A program made the translations under genes and the position numbers. The notes below the pieces were generated by a model. That model saw nothing but the letters and a program-made list of their open reading frames with translations, was not told the origin of the DNA and did not search any database. This document shows, in pieces, positions 55,913 through 64,000 of a stretch of DNA of 64,000 nucleotides (within the stretch, counting starts at the first letter, position 1; every line of letters starts with the position of its first letter). The stretch lies in assembly GCF_010686705.1 (NCBI RefSeq), contig NZ_JAAGWY010000001.1, forward strand, positions 1,054,001 through 1,118,000, in the 5' to 3' direction. Origin of the DNA: Leifsonia tongyongensis. Its GTDB lineage: Bacteria > Actinomycetota > Actinomycetes > Actinomycetales > Microbacteriaceae.

Positions 55913-55973
55913 GGCTCTCCTTCTTACCTAGGCTCCCATTCGCTCACGGCACTCGACGGCGGTCAATCACGAC

Positions 55974-55989
55974 TTGCGAATAGGAGCAA
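55974..55989. promoter_or_regulatory. LysR-type box candidate (T-N11-A-like)
   Basis: TTGC-N8-GCAA dyad in the 164-base divergent region between the enolase-type gene and the LysR gene. Position and symmetry fit a LysR recognition site controlling both directions. Confidence 0.4.
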
Positions 55990-56076
55990 TCCGTTTCGCT
56001 GATGGTTCGGCACGACCTCGAAAAGGAGCCCCGCTAGTATCAAACCTCAGATCGACCGACCGACGGAGTGTTCACG

Positions 56077-57009
56077 ATGACCCTCGACCTCACCTGGCTC
56101 AGAACCTGGGTCGAAGTCGTCGACGCTGGCGGCTTCGCACGCGCAGCCGAGCTCGTGCACCTGTCGCAGCCGCGGGTCTCGGCGCACATCTCCAATCTGG
56201 AGAAAGAACTCGGCTGCTCCCTCATCGAACGACGAGTCCGTCCACTGACCCTGACCGAGGAAGGCAAAGCGCTCCTTCCCAGGGCGCGCGCGGTGCTGGC
56301 CGCCGCAGATGAGCTGACTTCAGGCGTGCTCGCTGATCGCGGCATAATCTCAGGAACGGTCAAAGTGGCGAGTTTCGTCAGCGCGAGCTCCGAATTCCTT
56401 CCCGGCGTATTGACCCAACTCGAACACGAGCATCCGCAGATCGAGCTCTCCATCCTCGACGGCGATGTCGGCACGATCGAGACGGCCCTTTCGGAGCGGC
56501 GGGTCGCCGTGGCACTTCGACCCATGCGACCCGAACCGCGAGACCGCGCATTCACCGTGCGTCCGCTGTGGCGGGAGCCCTTCGTCGTCGTAGCTCCGGT
56601 CGGGCATCCGCTGCTCGATGACGACGTCGTCGACCCGAGTCGGCTGACAGGCGAGCGCGTCATCACGATCGGGAACCCGCTCTCCGAGGAAGTCCTCGGC
56701 TCCGAAGCCGAGTCGGCATTTAGCTCGATCCACCGTCAGCTGCCGGGCGGCAGTGTCTCGCATCAGCCGTCCACGCTGGGCGCTATGGTCCGCGCCGGTC
56801 ATGGCATCGGAGTGATGAACTACCTCGGGTTCGCGATGATCCGACAGGACGGCCTGGATTTCCGCGAACTCGGAATCGACCACTATCGGGACGTCGGTGT
56901 GTGGTGGCATTCGGAGCGGCCACTGAGCGCCGCTGCCCGTGCATTCATCTCGACGGTGATCGCTGCCCCACGACCCCCAGGAACCTGGGAGATCCCGGCT
57001 CCTCGCTGA
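56077..57009 (+). CDS. LysR-family transcriptional regulator
   Basis: A 310-residue LTTR. HTH at 4-62 (LTWLRTWVEVVDAGGFARAAELVHLSQPRVSAHISNLEKELG) and a two-lobe substrate-binding domain (ISGTVKVASFVSASSEFLPGVLTQLEHEHPQIELS, then VVVAPVGHPL and GAMVRAGHGIGVMN). It is likely the activator of the divergent enolase-oxidase operon or of the FAH-SDR pair that follows 141 bases downstream. The ATG at 56077 is preferred to a GTG three codons upstream. Confidence 0.92.
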   Translation: MTLDLTWLRTWVEVVDAGGFARAAELVHLSQPRVSAHISNLEKELGCSLIERRVRPLTLTEEGKALLPRARAVLAAADELTSGVLADRGIISGTVKVASFVSASSEFLPGVLTQLEHEHPQIELSILDGDVGTIETALSERRVAVALRPMRPEPRDRAFTVRPLWREPFVVVAPVGHPLLDDDVVDPSRLTGERVITIGNPLSEEVLGSEAESAFSSIHRQLPGGSVSHQPSTLGAMVRAGHGIGVMNYLGFAMIRQDGLDFRELGIDHYRDVGVWWHSERPLSAAARAFISTVIAAPRPPGTWEIPAPR

Positions 57010-57150
57010 TCGGGTTCGCCGAAATGGCCTGGCGCGCGGCGCTGACGCGACAGATATTCGCGCTGCGGATACGCGGCATCCGCAAGACGTCGTTGACGCC
57101 GGGACAACCCGACACCGACGCTGGGGAGGCAACCAACAGAAGGCCTCTCA

Positions 57151-58011
57151 ATGAAACTCATGCGCATCGGCCCCGTCGGCACGGAACGACGGGTCGTCCG
57201 TCTGAACGACCGTGAATACGTCGACGTCTCCGATATCGCGACTGACTTCGACGAAGAATTCTTCCGGTCGAACGGTCTCGATCGTGTCCGTTCCGAGGTC
57301 GCGGCGCGCACGGATCGAGGCCTCATCGAGACGTTCGCAGGTGAGAGGATCGGCGCGCCGATCGCGCGGCCCCACCAAGTGCTCTGCATCGGGCTGAACT
57401 TCCGCGACCACGCCGAGGAGACGGGCCAGGCCGTTCCGTCCGAACCGATCGTGTTCAACAAGGCGCCGAACACCGTGGTCGGTCCGGATGACGACGTGCG
57501 AATTCCGCGCGGTGCCACCAAGACCGATTGGGAGGTCGAACTCGGGGTGGTCATCGGGCGGCGAACCAGCTACCTGGCAACCCCGGAGCACGCTCGCTCA
57601 GCCATCGCCGGATTCGTACTCGTCAACGATGTCAGCGAACGCGCCTTCCAGATGGAACGCGGCGGCCAATGGATGAAAGGCAAGTCGGCCGAGACATTCA
57701 ACCCGACCGGTCCGTGGCTCGCCACCCCGGACGAGATCTCTGATGTCAACGCTCTCGGCATGTGGCTCGACGTCAACGGAAGCAGGGCACAGACCGGTTC
57801 GACGGCGACGATGATCTTCAATCCGTATTTCATCGTCTGGTACCTCAGCCAGTTCCTGGTTCTCGAGCCTGGCGACCTGATCGATACGGGAACACCGCCC
57901 GGGGTGGGCATGGGCTCGAACCCTCCTCGCTTCCTCCAGCCGGGCGATGTCATGACCCTCGGAATCGACCGGCTGGGCGAGCAACGCCAGCGCGTGGTGG
58001 CTCCCCGATGA
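57151..58011 (+). CDS. fumarylacetoacetate hydrolase (FAH) family protein
   Basis: A 286-residue FAH-fold hydrolase. A short N-terminal domain (1-75) precedes the catalytic core with VLCIGLNFRDHAEETG, metal-binding TDWEVELGVVIGR, GFVLVNDVSERAFQ and DLIDTGTPPGVGMG. Members of this group split 2,4-diketo acids; in fucose/rhamnose-type pathways they cleave 2,4-diketo-3-deoxy-fuconate to pyruvate and lactate. Its partner dehydrogenase starts inside its stop codon. GAAGG precedes the ATG. Confidence 0.92.
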   Translation: MKLMRIGPVGTERRVVRLNDREYVDVSDIATDFDEEFFRSNGLDRVRSEVAARTDRGLIETFAGERIGAPIARPHQVLCIGLNFRDHAEETGQAVPSEPIVFNKAPNTVVGPDDDVRIPRGATKTDWEVELGVVIGRRTSYLATPEHARSAIAGFVLVNDVSERAFQMERGGQWMKGKSAETFNPTGPWLATPDEISDVNALGMWLDVNGSRAQTGSTATMIFNPYFIVWYLSQFLVLEPGDLIDTGTPPGVGMGSNPPRFLQPGDVMTLGIDRLGEQRQRVVAPR

Positions 58012-58757
58012 GTGAATTCGAGAACCTCGTCGCGCTCGTGACCGGCGGTTCCAGTGGCATCGGCGCGGCAACAGCACGAGAGTTGCTTTCGCGCGGGGCA
58101 TCCGTCGCCGTCCTCGACCGCAACCCGAGCAGCGAGCCGGGGGTGCTGTTCTGCGAGGCCGACATCACCGATGTCGAGTCCGTGACTGCTGCGATCACTC
58201 GGGTCGTTGAGCACTTCGGCCGGCTGGACATCGTGGTCAACAACGCCGGCATAGGTGCAGTGGGTGACGTAGGAGCGAACGACGATGACGAGTGGCGACG
58301 GGTGCTCGACCTCAACGTCGTCGGCACGGTGAGAGTGACGCGCGCGGCGCTGCCACACCTGCTTCGATCCCCAGCGGCGGCGATCGTGAACACCTGCTCG
58401 ATCGTCGCCCGGGTCGGTGTGCCGCAACGCGCTCTGTACTCCGCTTCGAAAGGCGCCATCGAGGCGCTCACGCTCGCGACAGCCGCCGATTTCGTCGGAC
58501 GGGTGCGGGTCAACGCCGTCCTCCCTGGAACGGCGGACACCCCCTGGGTCTCACGCCTGCTCGACGGGGCCGAAGATGCAGCCCTCGCGCGCGATCAACT
58601 CACGAGACGCCAGCCGATGGGTCGCCTCGTGACCGCCGACGAGGCCGCCTACGCGATCGCCTATCTCGCTAGCCCGCGGGCGGCGTCGACTACAGGCACG
58701 CTGCTTGCCGTCGACGGCGGGATGGGCGGGCTGCGGGTTCCCGAGGCGGCGCGCTAG
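58008..58757 (+). CDS. SDR dehydrogenase, probable 2-keto-3-deoxy-L-fuconate 4-dehydrogenase
   Basis: A 249-residue classical SDR. Cofactor motif VTGGSSGIGAATA; Asn in NNAG; catalytic Ser131, Tyr144 and Lys148 (YSASKGA); and the C-terminal GTLLAVDGGM. Asp37 at the end of strand 2 indicates NAD preference. It overlaps the FAH gene by 4 bases (ATGA), so the two products probably act in sequence. This gives the specific assignment: oxidation of 2-keto-3-deoxy acid to the 2,4-diketo acid that FAH cleaves. The frame extends upstream into FAH but the ATG at 58008 is right. Confidence 0.88.
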   Translation: MSEFENLVALVTGGSSGIGAATARELLSRGASVAVLDRNPSSEPGVLFCEADITDVESVTAAITRVVEHFGRLDIVVNNAGIGAVGDVGANDDDEWRRVLDLNVVGTVRVTRAALPHLLRSPAAAIVNTCSIVARVGVPQRALYSASKGAIEALTLATAADFVGRVRVNAVLPGTADTPWVSRLLDGAEDAALARDQLTRRQPMGRLVTADEAAYAIAYLASPRAASTTGTLLAVDGGMGGLRVPEAAR

Positions 58758-59551
58758 CGGCCGAGCGGTCGGCCGAGCGGCAGCCGCAATCCGGTGAGCC
58801 GCTCCATTCCGGCGAGCGCCCGATCCTGGAAGCCGGGGTCGTGCGCAAGGGCGAGTGCATTCAGCGGCTGCATATGATGGAGATAGCGCCCGCTCTTGAT
58901 GGCTTCCGGCGCATAACTGGTCGCCAGCCAGACCTGGGTGACATGTGCCAGGGCGAGGTCGTCGGTAGCGTTCTGCCCTTTCGCCATCTTCGTGGGGACC
59001 CAGCCGGGATCGATCGCGTTCGACGACACGCGCGGCCACCGCCGTGCGACGGCGAACGCGAGCGCGATCATCAGCAGCTTGCTGTCGGCGTACGCCTGCA
59101 GGGGATCCCATTCGCGGTCGCGCCACTGGAGGTCGCTCAGGCTGGTGTCGCCCTGGGCGTGCATGCCGCTCGTCACGTATATGAGCCTGTCGGGCGGCTC
59201 GATCAGGGCGGTCAGGATAAACGGAGCGAGCGCATTGATGGCCAGAACGTGCGCGTGGCCCTCCGTCGTTGCGTGGCGCACGGGCTCAGTGGCGCCGATT
59301 CCCGCGTTATGGATGATGGCATCGAACCGGCCGGATGCGTTCGCCTCTGAGGCCAAGGCAATGACGTCATCCCGAGAGGACAGGTCTCCGATCAGCACCG
59401 TCTCGACGCCGTGCAGTTCGCCGCGGACCTCCTCCGCCCGCCTTTGACTACGGGCATGGGCGACGACCCTGTGCCCTTTGCCGACGAGAGCGCGGACGGT
59501 CGCAAGGCCGATACCGTCTGTCGAGCCGGTGACCAGGATCCGGGACACCAT
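58754..59551 (-). CDS. SDR-family oxidoreductase (retinol-dehydrogenase-like)
   Basis: A 265-residue atypical SDR. VTGSTDGIGLATV cofactor motif; Ala-His-Ala-Arg after strand 2 suggests NADP preference; HNAG; Ser128; Tyr154 and Lys158 in YADSKLLM. It resembles WW-oxidoreductase/retinol dehydrogenase-type SDRs rather than the sugar-acid SDR upstream. It is translationally coupled (1-base overlap) to the lactonase gene, so it belongs to the island, but its substrate is unknown. Its stop overlaps the stop of the convergent SDR by 3-4 bases. Confidence 0.85.
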   Translation of the reverse strand: MVSRILVTGSTDGIGLATVRALVGKGHRVVAHARSQRRAEEVRGELHGVETVLIGDLSSRDDVIALASEANASGRFDAIIHNAGIGATEPVRHATTEGHAHVLAINALAPFILTALIEPPDRLIYVTSGMHAQGDTSLSDLQWRDREWDPLQAYADSKLLMIALAFAVARRWPRVSSNAIDPGWVPTKMAKGQNATDDLALAHVTQVWLATSYAPEAIKSGRYLHHMQPLNALALAHDPGFQDRALAGMERLTGLRLPLGRPLGR

Positions 59552-60414
59552 CACTCCACCGGGACCAGGTCGTACCAGGTGGCGGCATTCCCGCCGAACA
59601 CAGCGGCCGTCTCGGCCGCGCTCAGGCCGACGAGCACGTCTGCCAGCGCGTCGACGACCTCGGAGTAGTTCCGGGCGGCCAGCAGGCAGACCGGCCAATC
59701 GGAACCGAACATGATCCGGTCGGTGCCGAACAGCTCGACAACCCATACGACATACGCGCTCAGGGTCTCGGGCGTCCACGAGTCCCACTTCGCCTCGGTG
59801 ACCATCCCGGAGAGCTTCACGCTCACATTAGGCAGGGCTGCCAGCAGCGCCAGCTCCGTCGCCCAGCTGTCGCTCCAGCCTTCGGCGATCGGCGGCTTCG
59901 CGATGTGGTCGAGGACGAACCGCTGGTCGGGCAACGCAGCCACGACGGAGACGGCGGAGGGGAGCTCGCGGGTGCGCACCAGCAGGTCGTAGGCGAGCTG
60001 GTGGTCGGCGAGAGTACGGATACCCGCCACGACATCGTCACGCTCGAGCCATCGCGGGTCGCCCTCGTCGTGCACCTGGTGCCTGATACCGACAAGGGTG
60101 CGACCGTACTCGCCCGCCAGCTCCGAGAGGGTTTCGCCCAGCTGGGCGCTGGTGAGATCGGCCCACCCGACCACCCCGTAGACGAACGGTGTGTCGCGCG
60201 CGAGATCCAGGAACCCTCGGGTCTCGGAAAGGTCGGACACGGTCTGCACGAGCACCGTGCCGTCGATGTCGTTTCGGGCCAGTTCCGGGGCCAGGTCGTC
60301 AGGGGTGAACGGGCGGCGCACCGGGTCCAGCGCGGCGCCCTCCATCCACGGATAGTGGAACTGCGCGGGGTCCCAGAAGTGGTGATGCGCATCGATTCGA
60401 AGAGCCCGGGTCAT
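59551..60414 (-). CDS. amidohydrolase family 2, L-fucono-1,5-lactonase type
   Basis: A 287-residue COG3618 protein. RIDAHHHFWDP metal-binding HxH, GIRHQVHDEGD, FVLDHIAKPPI (His ligand) and the terminal FGSDWPVCLL with the catalytic Asp. COG3618 members hydrolyse sugar lactones such as L-fuconolactone. It lies directly after the aldo-keto reductase (4-base overlap), the expected partner that makes the lactone. Confidence 0.92.
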   Translation of the reverse strand: MTRALRIDAHHHFWDPAQFHYPWMEGAALDPVRRPFTPDDLAPELARNDIDGTVLVQTVSDLSETRGFLDLARDTPFVYGVVGWADLTSAQLGETLSELAGEYGRTLVGIRHQVHDEGDPRWLERDDVVAGIRTLADHQLAYDLLVRTRELPSAVSVVAALPDQRFVLDHIAKPPIAEGWSDSWATELALLAALPNVSVKLSGMVTEAKWDSWTPETLSAYVVWVVELFGTDRIMFGSDWPVCLLAARNYSEVVDALADVLVGLSAAETAAVFGGNAATWYDLVPVE

Positions 60415-61433
60415 CGGACCGCGCCTTCCAGACTGGGCACGGGCACATCCGGATCAAGGAGACCGGCCGAGCGGATGTCGTGCCACAGCGCATCCGGAAT
60501 CGGCACCGCCAACAGCGCGAGGTCGTCATGGAGCTCATCAACGGAGCGGGCTCCGATGAGCACCGTCGTGATCTGCGGATGCGCAAGCGGGAATTGGATG
60601 GCGGCAGCGGCCAGGGGGACACCGTACCGATCGCAGATCGTTCGGATCCGTCTCGCCTTCTCGAGCATCGTCCCCGACGCGGGCACGTAGTCGAAGCGGG
60701 CGTCGTCGGAGGGGTCGATGAGAATTCCGCTGTTGAAGACCCCGCCCACGATGACAGCGGTTCCGTTGGCGCGACAGGCGGGGAGGAGATCGGAGACCGA
60801 AGACTGGTCGAGCAGTGTGTACCTGCCGGCGAGAAGAACCACATCCAGATCGCAGCTCTCGACCAGGCGCGTGAGGATCGGTGTGGTGTTCATCCCCGCG
60901 CCGATCCCCGTGACCGTGCCCTGCTCCCGAAGGTCGCGAAGGGCGGCGTACGCGGTGTCACGCGCTTCGGTGTAGTGGTCGTCCGGGTCGTGCATGTTCA
61001 GGATGTCGACCCGGTCGAGCTGCAGCCGCTCAAGGCTCTCGTGCAGCGAGGTGATCACTCCCTCGTAGCTGAAATCCCAGACCGGGCCGACCGGCGGCAC
61101 GTCAACGTAGAACGGATCATCTCCGTCGTACTGGCTCTCGTCCCTCGGCGCGTCCGGCCTCAGCAGACGGCCGATCTTCGTCGAGAGGACGTAGTTGTCG
61201 CGCGGTTCGCCGGCGATGGAGTTCGCGATGCGCTGCTCGGAGAGCCCGTGCCCGTACAGCGGCGCTGTGTCGAAGTAGCGGATACCCGACTCGTAGGCAT
61301 GCTGCAACGTCTCGACGGCTTGCCGTTCAGGGACAACGCTGAGGAAATTGCCCAGAGCTGCGGTGCCGAATCCGATGGACGGAAGGGTGAGGCCATGGTT
61401 TCCGACCTCGGTGACAGTGGGCTCGATCATCAT
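60411..61433 (-). CDS. aldo/keto reductase, L-fucose (D-threo-aldose) 1-dehydrogenase-like
   Basis: A 340-residue AKR of the D-threo-aldose/L-fucose dehydrogenase group. IGFGTAALGN, catalytic Asp and Tyr in YFDTAPLYGHGLSE, Lys in VLSTKIGR, and His in ILNMHDPDDHY. It probably oxidises the sugar to a 1,5-lactone using NAD(P). It is second in the minus-strand uxaA-AKR-lactonase-SDR operon. AAAGAGAA lies before the ATG. Confidence 0.9.
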   Translation of the reverse strand: MMIEPTVTEVGNHGLTLPSIGFGTAALGNFLSVVPERQAVETLQHAYESGIRYFDTAPLYGHGLSEQRIANSIAGEPRDNYVLSTKIGRLLRPDAPRDESQYDGDDPFYVDVPPVGPVWDFSYEGVITSLHESLERLQLDRVDILNMHDPDDHYTEARDTAYAALRDLREQGTVTGIGAGMNTTPILTRLVESCDLDVVLLAGRYTLLDQSSVSDLLPACRANGTAVIVGGVFNSGILIDPSDDARFDYVPASGTMLEKARRIRTICDRYGVPLAAAAIQFPLAHPQITTVLIGARSVDELHDDLALLAVPIPDALWHDIRSAGLLDPDVPVPSLEGAVR

Positions 61434-61468
61434 TCTCTTTCGTTAGGGAGTCGGCCTGCGCAATCGGC

Positions 61469-62992
61469 CTACAGCACGGCTCCGATTCGCCACGGCACGA
61501 TCTCCTCCGTGCCGAAGCCGAGTTGTTCGGATTTGCTCGGACGCCCGGATGCCATCTCGATAATCGACTCGAAGAGCTCGGCGCCGAGCTCGAGTTGGCG
61601 ATCATGGCCGAACGCGGATCCGGCGTCGAAGTCCATGTCGCCCTCCATGCGCCGATAGAGGCCGGACGTCGTGGTGACCTTGAGGCATGGCACGGGGCGC
61701 GAGCCGAAAACCGAACCACGGCCGGTCGTGAACGCCAACACCGTGGCACCGCCTGCGACCATTCCGGTCGCCGACACGGGGTCGTAGCCCGGCGTGTCCA
61801 TGAAAGTGAGGCCGGGCGCGGTGACCGGTGCGGCGTAGTCGACGACATCGTTCAGCGGGCTCGTGCCGCCTTTCAGCACCGCGCCGAGCGACTTCTCCCA
61901 GATCGTTGTGATGCCACCCGCGCGGTTGCCCTTTGACGGGTTGTTGTCGAGCACCGCGCCGTTGGCCTCGGTGTACTCGAGCCACCAGGCGATCCTCTCG
62001 TCGAGGCGTTCGGCGATGGCGGCAGACGCCGCGCGAGATCGGAGAAGATGCTCGGCACCGAAGATCTCAGGAGTCTCACCGAGGATCACACGTCCGCCCG
62101 CGGCGACGAGCATGTCCGCTGCCACTCCGAGAGTGGGGTTCGCGGTGAGGCCGGAGTAGGCGTCGCTGCCGCCGCACTGCAGACCGAGGGTGAGTTCCGC
62201 GATCGGAATGGGTTCACGGCTGAGCTCTGCGAGTTGCTCGACCATCGCACCGATCTGCCTTACACCCTCGGCGACGGTCGCTGCGGTTCCGCCCAGCTGC
62301 TGGATCGTCAGGCGCGTGACGCCGGGTAGCTCGGTCGGCAGGAAGTTCTCCGGCTGGTTCACTTCGCAGCCCAGGCTCACCACAAGCACGCCGGCGAAGT
62401 TGGGGTGGGTCGCATAACCGTGGAGGGTGCGGCGCAGGACGTCGTCCCCCTGGGTGTGCTCGGCGAGTGCGCACCCTTGGTCGTGCGGAAGGGGCACGAT
62501 TCCGTCGAGCCCGGGGGCGCCCGCGTACGCAGCGCTCGCCGCCTGCGCGATCAGCTTGCTGACCGTCGACGAGCAGTTCACAGTCGGGACGATGCCGAGG
62601 TAGTTGCGGGTCGCCGCCCGGCCGTCGCTGCGTCGGTAGCCGTCGAAGGAGCGCATGCTCAGATCCGTCGCGCTTTCGAATCGGGCGCCGGACCCGGTCG
62701 TCGATCCGCCGCGAGTCGAGAGGTCGAGGAGGCCAACGTTGTGCACATGCACATGGGCGCCGGACTCGATCGGCTCAGTCGCCTCGCCGATGACCTGACC
62801 GTACTTCACGACGACGTCGCCGGCTGCGATGGGTCGAAGCGAGACCTTGTGGGCGGAGGGGATGTCCGTGGTCGCGACGACGGCGGAGTCCCCGGCGTCG
62901 AGGACGTCGCCTATCGCGACGTCTGCCATGACGATGCCGACATTGTCGGTGGCCGGGCGGGCGACGATCAGAGGAACAGTCTGTGAGGACAT
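61469..62992 (-). CDS. UxaA/GarD-family sugar-acid dehydratase
   Basis: A 507-residue protein with a small N-terminal SAF domain (about 10-90, ALSLRPIAAGD-like region) and a large C-terminal GD_AH domain carrying NCSSTVSKL, HDQGCA, SLGCEVNQP and LQCGGSDAYSGLTANPTLG, the cysteine/metal motifs of altronate/galactarate dehydratases. Iron-dependent dehydration of an aldonate is expected. UxaA homologues also occur in the Campylobacter fucose locus, so L-fuconate is a plausible substrate, but an altronate-type acid is equally possible. It would make a second dehydratase besides the enolase-type enzyme. It is the first gene of its operon. Confidence 0.9.
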   Translation of the reverse strand: MSSQTVPLIVARPATDNVGIVMADVAIGDVLDAGDSAVVATTDIPSAHKVSLRPIAAGDVVVKYGQVIGEATEPIESGAHVHVHNVGLLDLSTRGGSTTGSGARFESATDLSMRSFDGYRRSDGRAATRNYLGIVPTVNCSSTVSKLIAQAASAAYAGAPGLDGIVPLPHDQGCALAEHTQGDDVLRRTLHGYATHPNFAGVLVVSLGCEVNQPENFLPTELPGVTRLTIQQLGGTAATVAEGVRQIGAMVEQLAELSREPIPIAELTLGLQCGGSDAYSGLTANPTLGVAADMLVAAGGRVILGETPEIFGAEHLLRSRAASAAIAERLDERIAWWLEYTEANGAVLDNNPSKGNRAGGITTIWEKSLGAVLKGGTSPLNDVVDYAAPVTAPGLTFMDTPGYDPVSATGMVAGGATVLAFTTGRGSVFGSRPVPCLKVTTTSGLYRRMEGDMDFDAGSAFGHDRQLELGAELFESIIEMASGRPSKSEQLGFGTEEIVPWRIGAVL

Positions 62993-63060
62993 GGTGATCT
63001 CGGATTCCGGTTCGGGGCTGCTTCGACTCAGGCTAAGAGAGGTGGCAGCAGAGCGTAACG

Positions 63061-63086
63061 ACGAATATCGAATAGCGATGATTCGT
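63061..63086. promoter_or_regulatory. candidate operator between uxaA and the ABC permease
   Basis: ACGAAT and ATTCGT (63061-63066, 63081-63086) flank an inner dyad ATCG-AATAG-CGAT (63067-63079). Both are centred on the same point in an AT-rich part of the divergent region. It could bind the ROK or LacI-type regulator. Confidence 0.45.
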
Positions 63087-63168
63087 CTTTCGACTACAAA
63101 TCGCTCAGGTTACTTAATACAGTGAATCACGAGGGCGATCCGTTTGGGCGCACTACGGGGTCTATTAC

Positions 63169-63197
63169 TTGACACGAAAATATAAGTCGGGTTACTC
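63169..63197 (+). promoter_or_regulatory. probable promoter of the ABC transporter operon
   Basis: A perfect -35 TTGACA (63169-63174) and, 17 bases later, a weak -10 TTACTC (63192-63197), about 80 bases before the permease start. The -10 is poor, suggesting that an activator is needed. Confidence 0.5.
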
Positions 63198-63275
63198 TCT
63201 GGTCACCGCCTCGGGTAGATCCCGAGTGGTCAGCCGCATCCACACCCGGCGCGCACGTTCGAAGGAGAGCACATC

Positions 63276-64000
63276 GTGGTTATGACAGCTGCGAAACCGT
63301 TAGCGCCACCGCGTCGGAGCAGCCGCCAGATCAGGCGGAACCCCTCGCATCGCGGGGACTGGCGGCTCGCGCTGATCCTGATCCTTCCCGCGTCGCTAGG
63401 CTTCCTCGTGTTCGCCCTCTACCCGCTCATCCGGGGCATCTATCTCAGCTTCACCGACTTCCACATCCTGACCCCTCCGGTCTGGTCCGGCATCGCGAAC
63501 TACCAGCAGCTCCTCTCCGATGGAGTCTTCTGGAATTCACTGGGAGTGACCGTCTACTTCGTCGCGCTCTCCGTGATCTTCGGGCTGGCGATCTCGCTGG
63601 TCACCGCGGTCATCCTGCATCGCCTCACGAAGTCGAACCTGATCCGCGGGCTGGTCCTTCTTCCCTTCCTCATCTCAGGAGTGGTCGCCGCCCTGGTCTG
63701 GCAGTGGATGCTCGACCCCGGCCTCGGCATCGTCAACGCCGTCATCAAAGCGCTGACCGGTCACACCATCCTGTTCCTCGGATCGTCGGAGTGGGTCATC
63801 CCGAGCCTGGCGTTCATCGGAATCTGGAAGGCCATGGGCTACAACGCGATCCTGATCTTCGCGGGGTTGCAGACCATCCCTGGCGAGATCTATGAGGCGG
63901 GCCGCATCGATGGTGCCGGCGAGATCCGGATGTTCACGCGGCTCACCCTGCCACTCCTGCGGCCGATCATGGCGATGGTGATCATCCTCACCGTGATCAG
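63276..64000 (+). CDS. ABC sugar transporter permease (MalF type), 3' truncated
   Basis: A MalF-like inner-membrane permease starting at GTG 63276 (AAGGAG 8 bases upstream; ATG 63282 is an alternative). Its first helix is ALILILPASLGFLVFALYPLI, with further helices at about residues 85-110, 118-145 and 175-200. It carries the EAA motif EAGRIDGAGEIRMFTRLTLPLLRP near the end, which contacts the ATPase. The frame is open to base 64000, so the gene continues outside. It is probably the uptake system of the sugar degraded by the adjacent island; the binding protein and second permease are not visible. Confidence 0.92.
   Translation, partial: MVMTAAKPLAPPRRSSRQIRRNPSHRGDWRLALILILPASLGFLVFALYPLIRGIYLSFTDFHILTPPVWSGIANYQQLLSDGVFWNSLGVTVYFVALSVIFGLAISLVTAVILHRLTKSNLIRGLVLLPFLISGVVAALVWQWMLDPGLGIVNAVIKALTGHTILFLGSSEWVIPSLAFIGIWKAMGYNAILIFAGLQTIPGEIYEAGRIDGAGEIRMFTRLTLPLLRPIMAMVIILTVI

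Noticed and set aside
49818-64000. Integrated phage or conjugative element at tRNA-Leu
   Set aside because: No integrase, phage structural, relaxase or transposase gene is present; the genes are metabolic and chromosomal in style.

Overview
The window is the replication-origin region of a high-GC actinomycete, most likely a member of Microbacteriaceae; the genus cannot be fixed from this sequence. Evidence: the gene order parB-parA-rsmG-jag-yidC-yidD-rnpA-rpmH | dnaA-oriC-dnaN-gnd-recF-dciA-gyrB-gyrA-DUF3566-tRNA-Ile-tRNA-Ala, then ppiA, rhomboid, crgA, class E sortase, trpG, pknB-pknA-pbpA-rodA-pstP-fhaB-fhaA and tRNA-Leu. This is the conserved actinobacterial origin block (compare Rv3907-Rv3924 and Rv0001-Rv0020 of Mycobacterium tuberculosis). 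GTG and TTG starts are frequent, coding is dense and stop/start overlaps are common.

Layout. 1-2.4 kb: a truncated LacI regulator, a VOC-fold protein and a WYL regulator. 2.4-6.5 kb: the dnaB, rplI, rpsR, ssb, rpsF block on the minus strand, with a cluster of DnaA-box-like sites upstream of dnaB. 6.6-9.3 kb: an AbiEi-like protein and the tRNA CCA-adding enzyme. 9.4-17.2 kb (+): DUF6049, murJ, trxB, trxA, a PLP aminotransferase and a D-Ala-D-Ala ligase homologue. 17.2-22.2 kb (-): partition, membrane-insertion and RNase P genes. 22.2-24.4 kb: dnaA with DnaA boxes on both sides and oriC between dnaA and dnaN. 24.4-33.7 kb (+): clamp, RecF, helicase loader, gyrase and two tRNAs. 33.9-37.2 kb: a small variable stretch (GntR/DUF1648 pair, rhodanese, NUDIX and two uncharacterised proteins). 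37.3-49.9 kb: the cell-wall and cell-division signalling block, ending at tRNA-Leu(CAG). 50-64 kb: a catabolic island beginning with a decayed isochorismatase-family gene and a ROK repressor.

How the genes work together. Origin firing and helicase loading (dnaA, oriC, dnaB, dciA, dnaN, gyrAB, ssb), origin segregation (parAB with three parS sites) and peptidoglycan control (murJ, pbpA, rodA, pknA/B, pstP, fhaA/B, crgA) all lie together. The island fits an oxidative, non-phosphorylating route for a 6-deoxy sugar, best matched by L-fucose: aldose dehydrogenase, lactonase, sugar-acid dehydratase, 2-keto-3-deoxy-acid dehydrogenase and FAH-type hydrolase, giving pyruvate plus lactate. A large FAD/Fe-S 2-hydroxyacid oxidase could consume the lactate. 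Two unrelated dehydratase families (enolase superfamily and UxaA) are present, and a sugar ABC permease runs off the right edge. The substrate assignment is inferred from gene families and clustering only.
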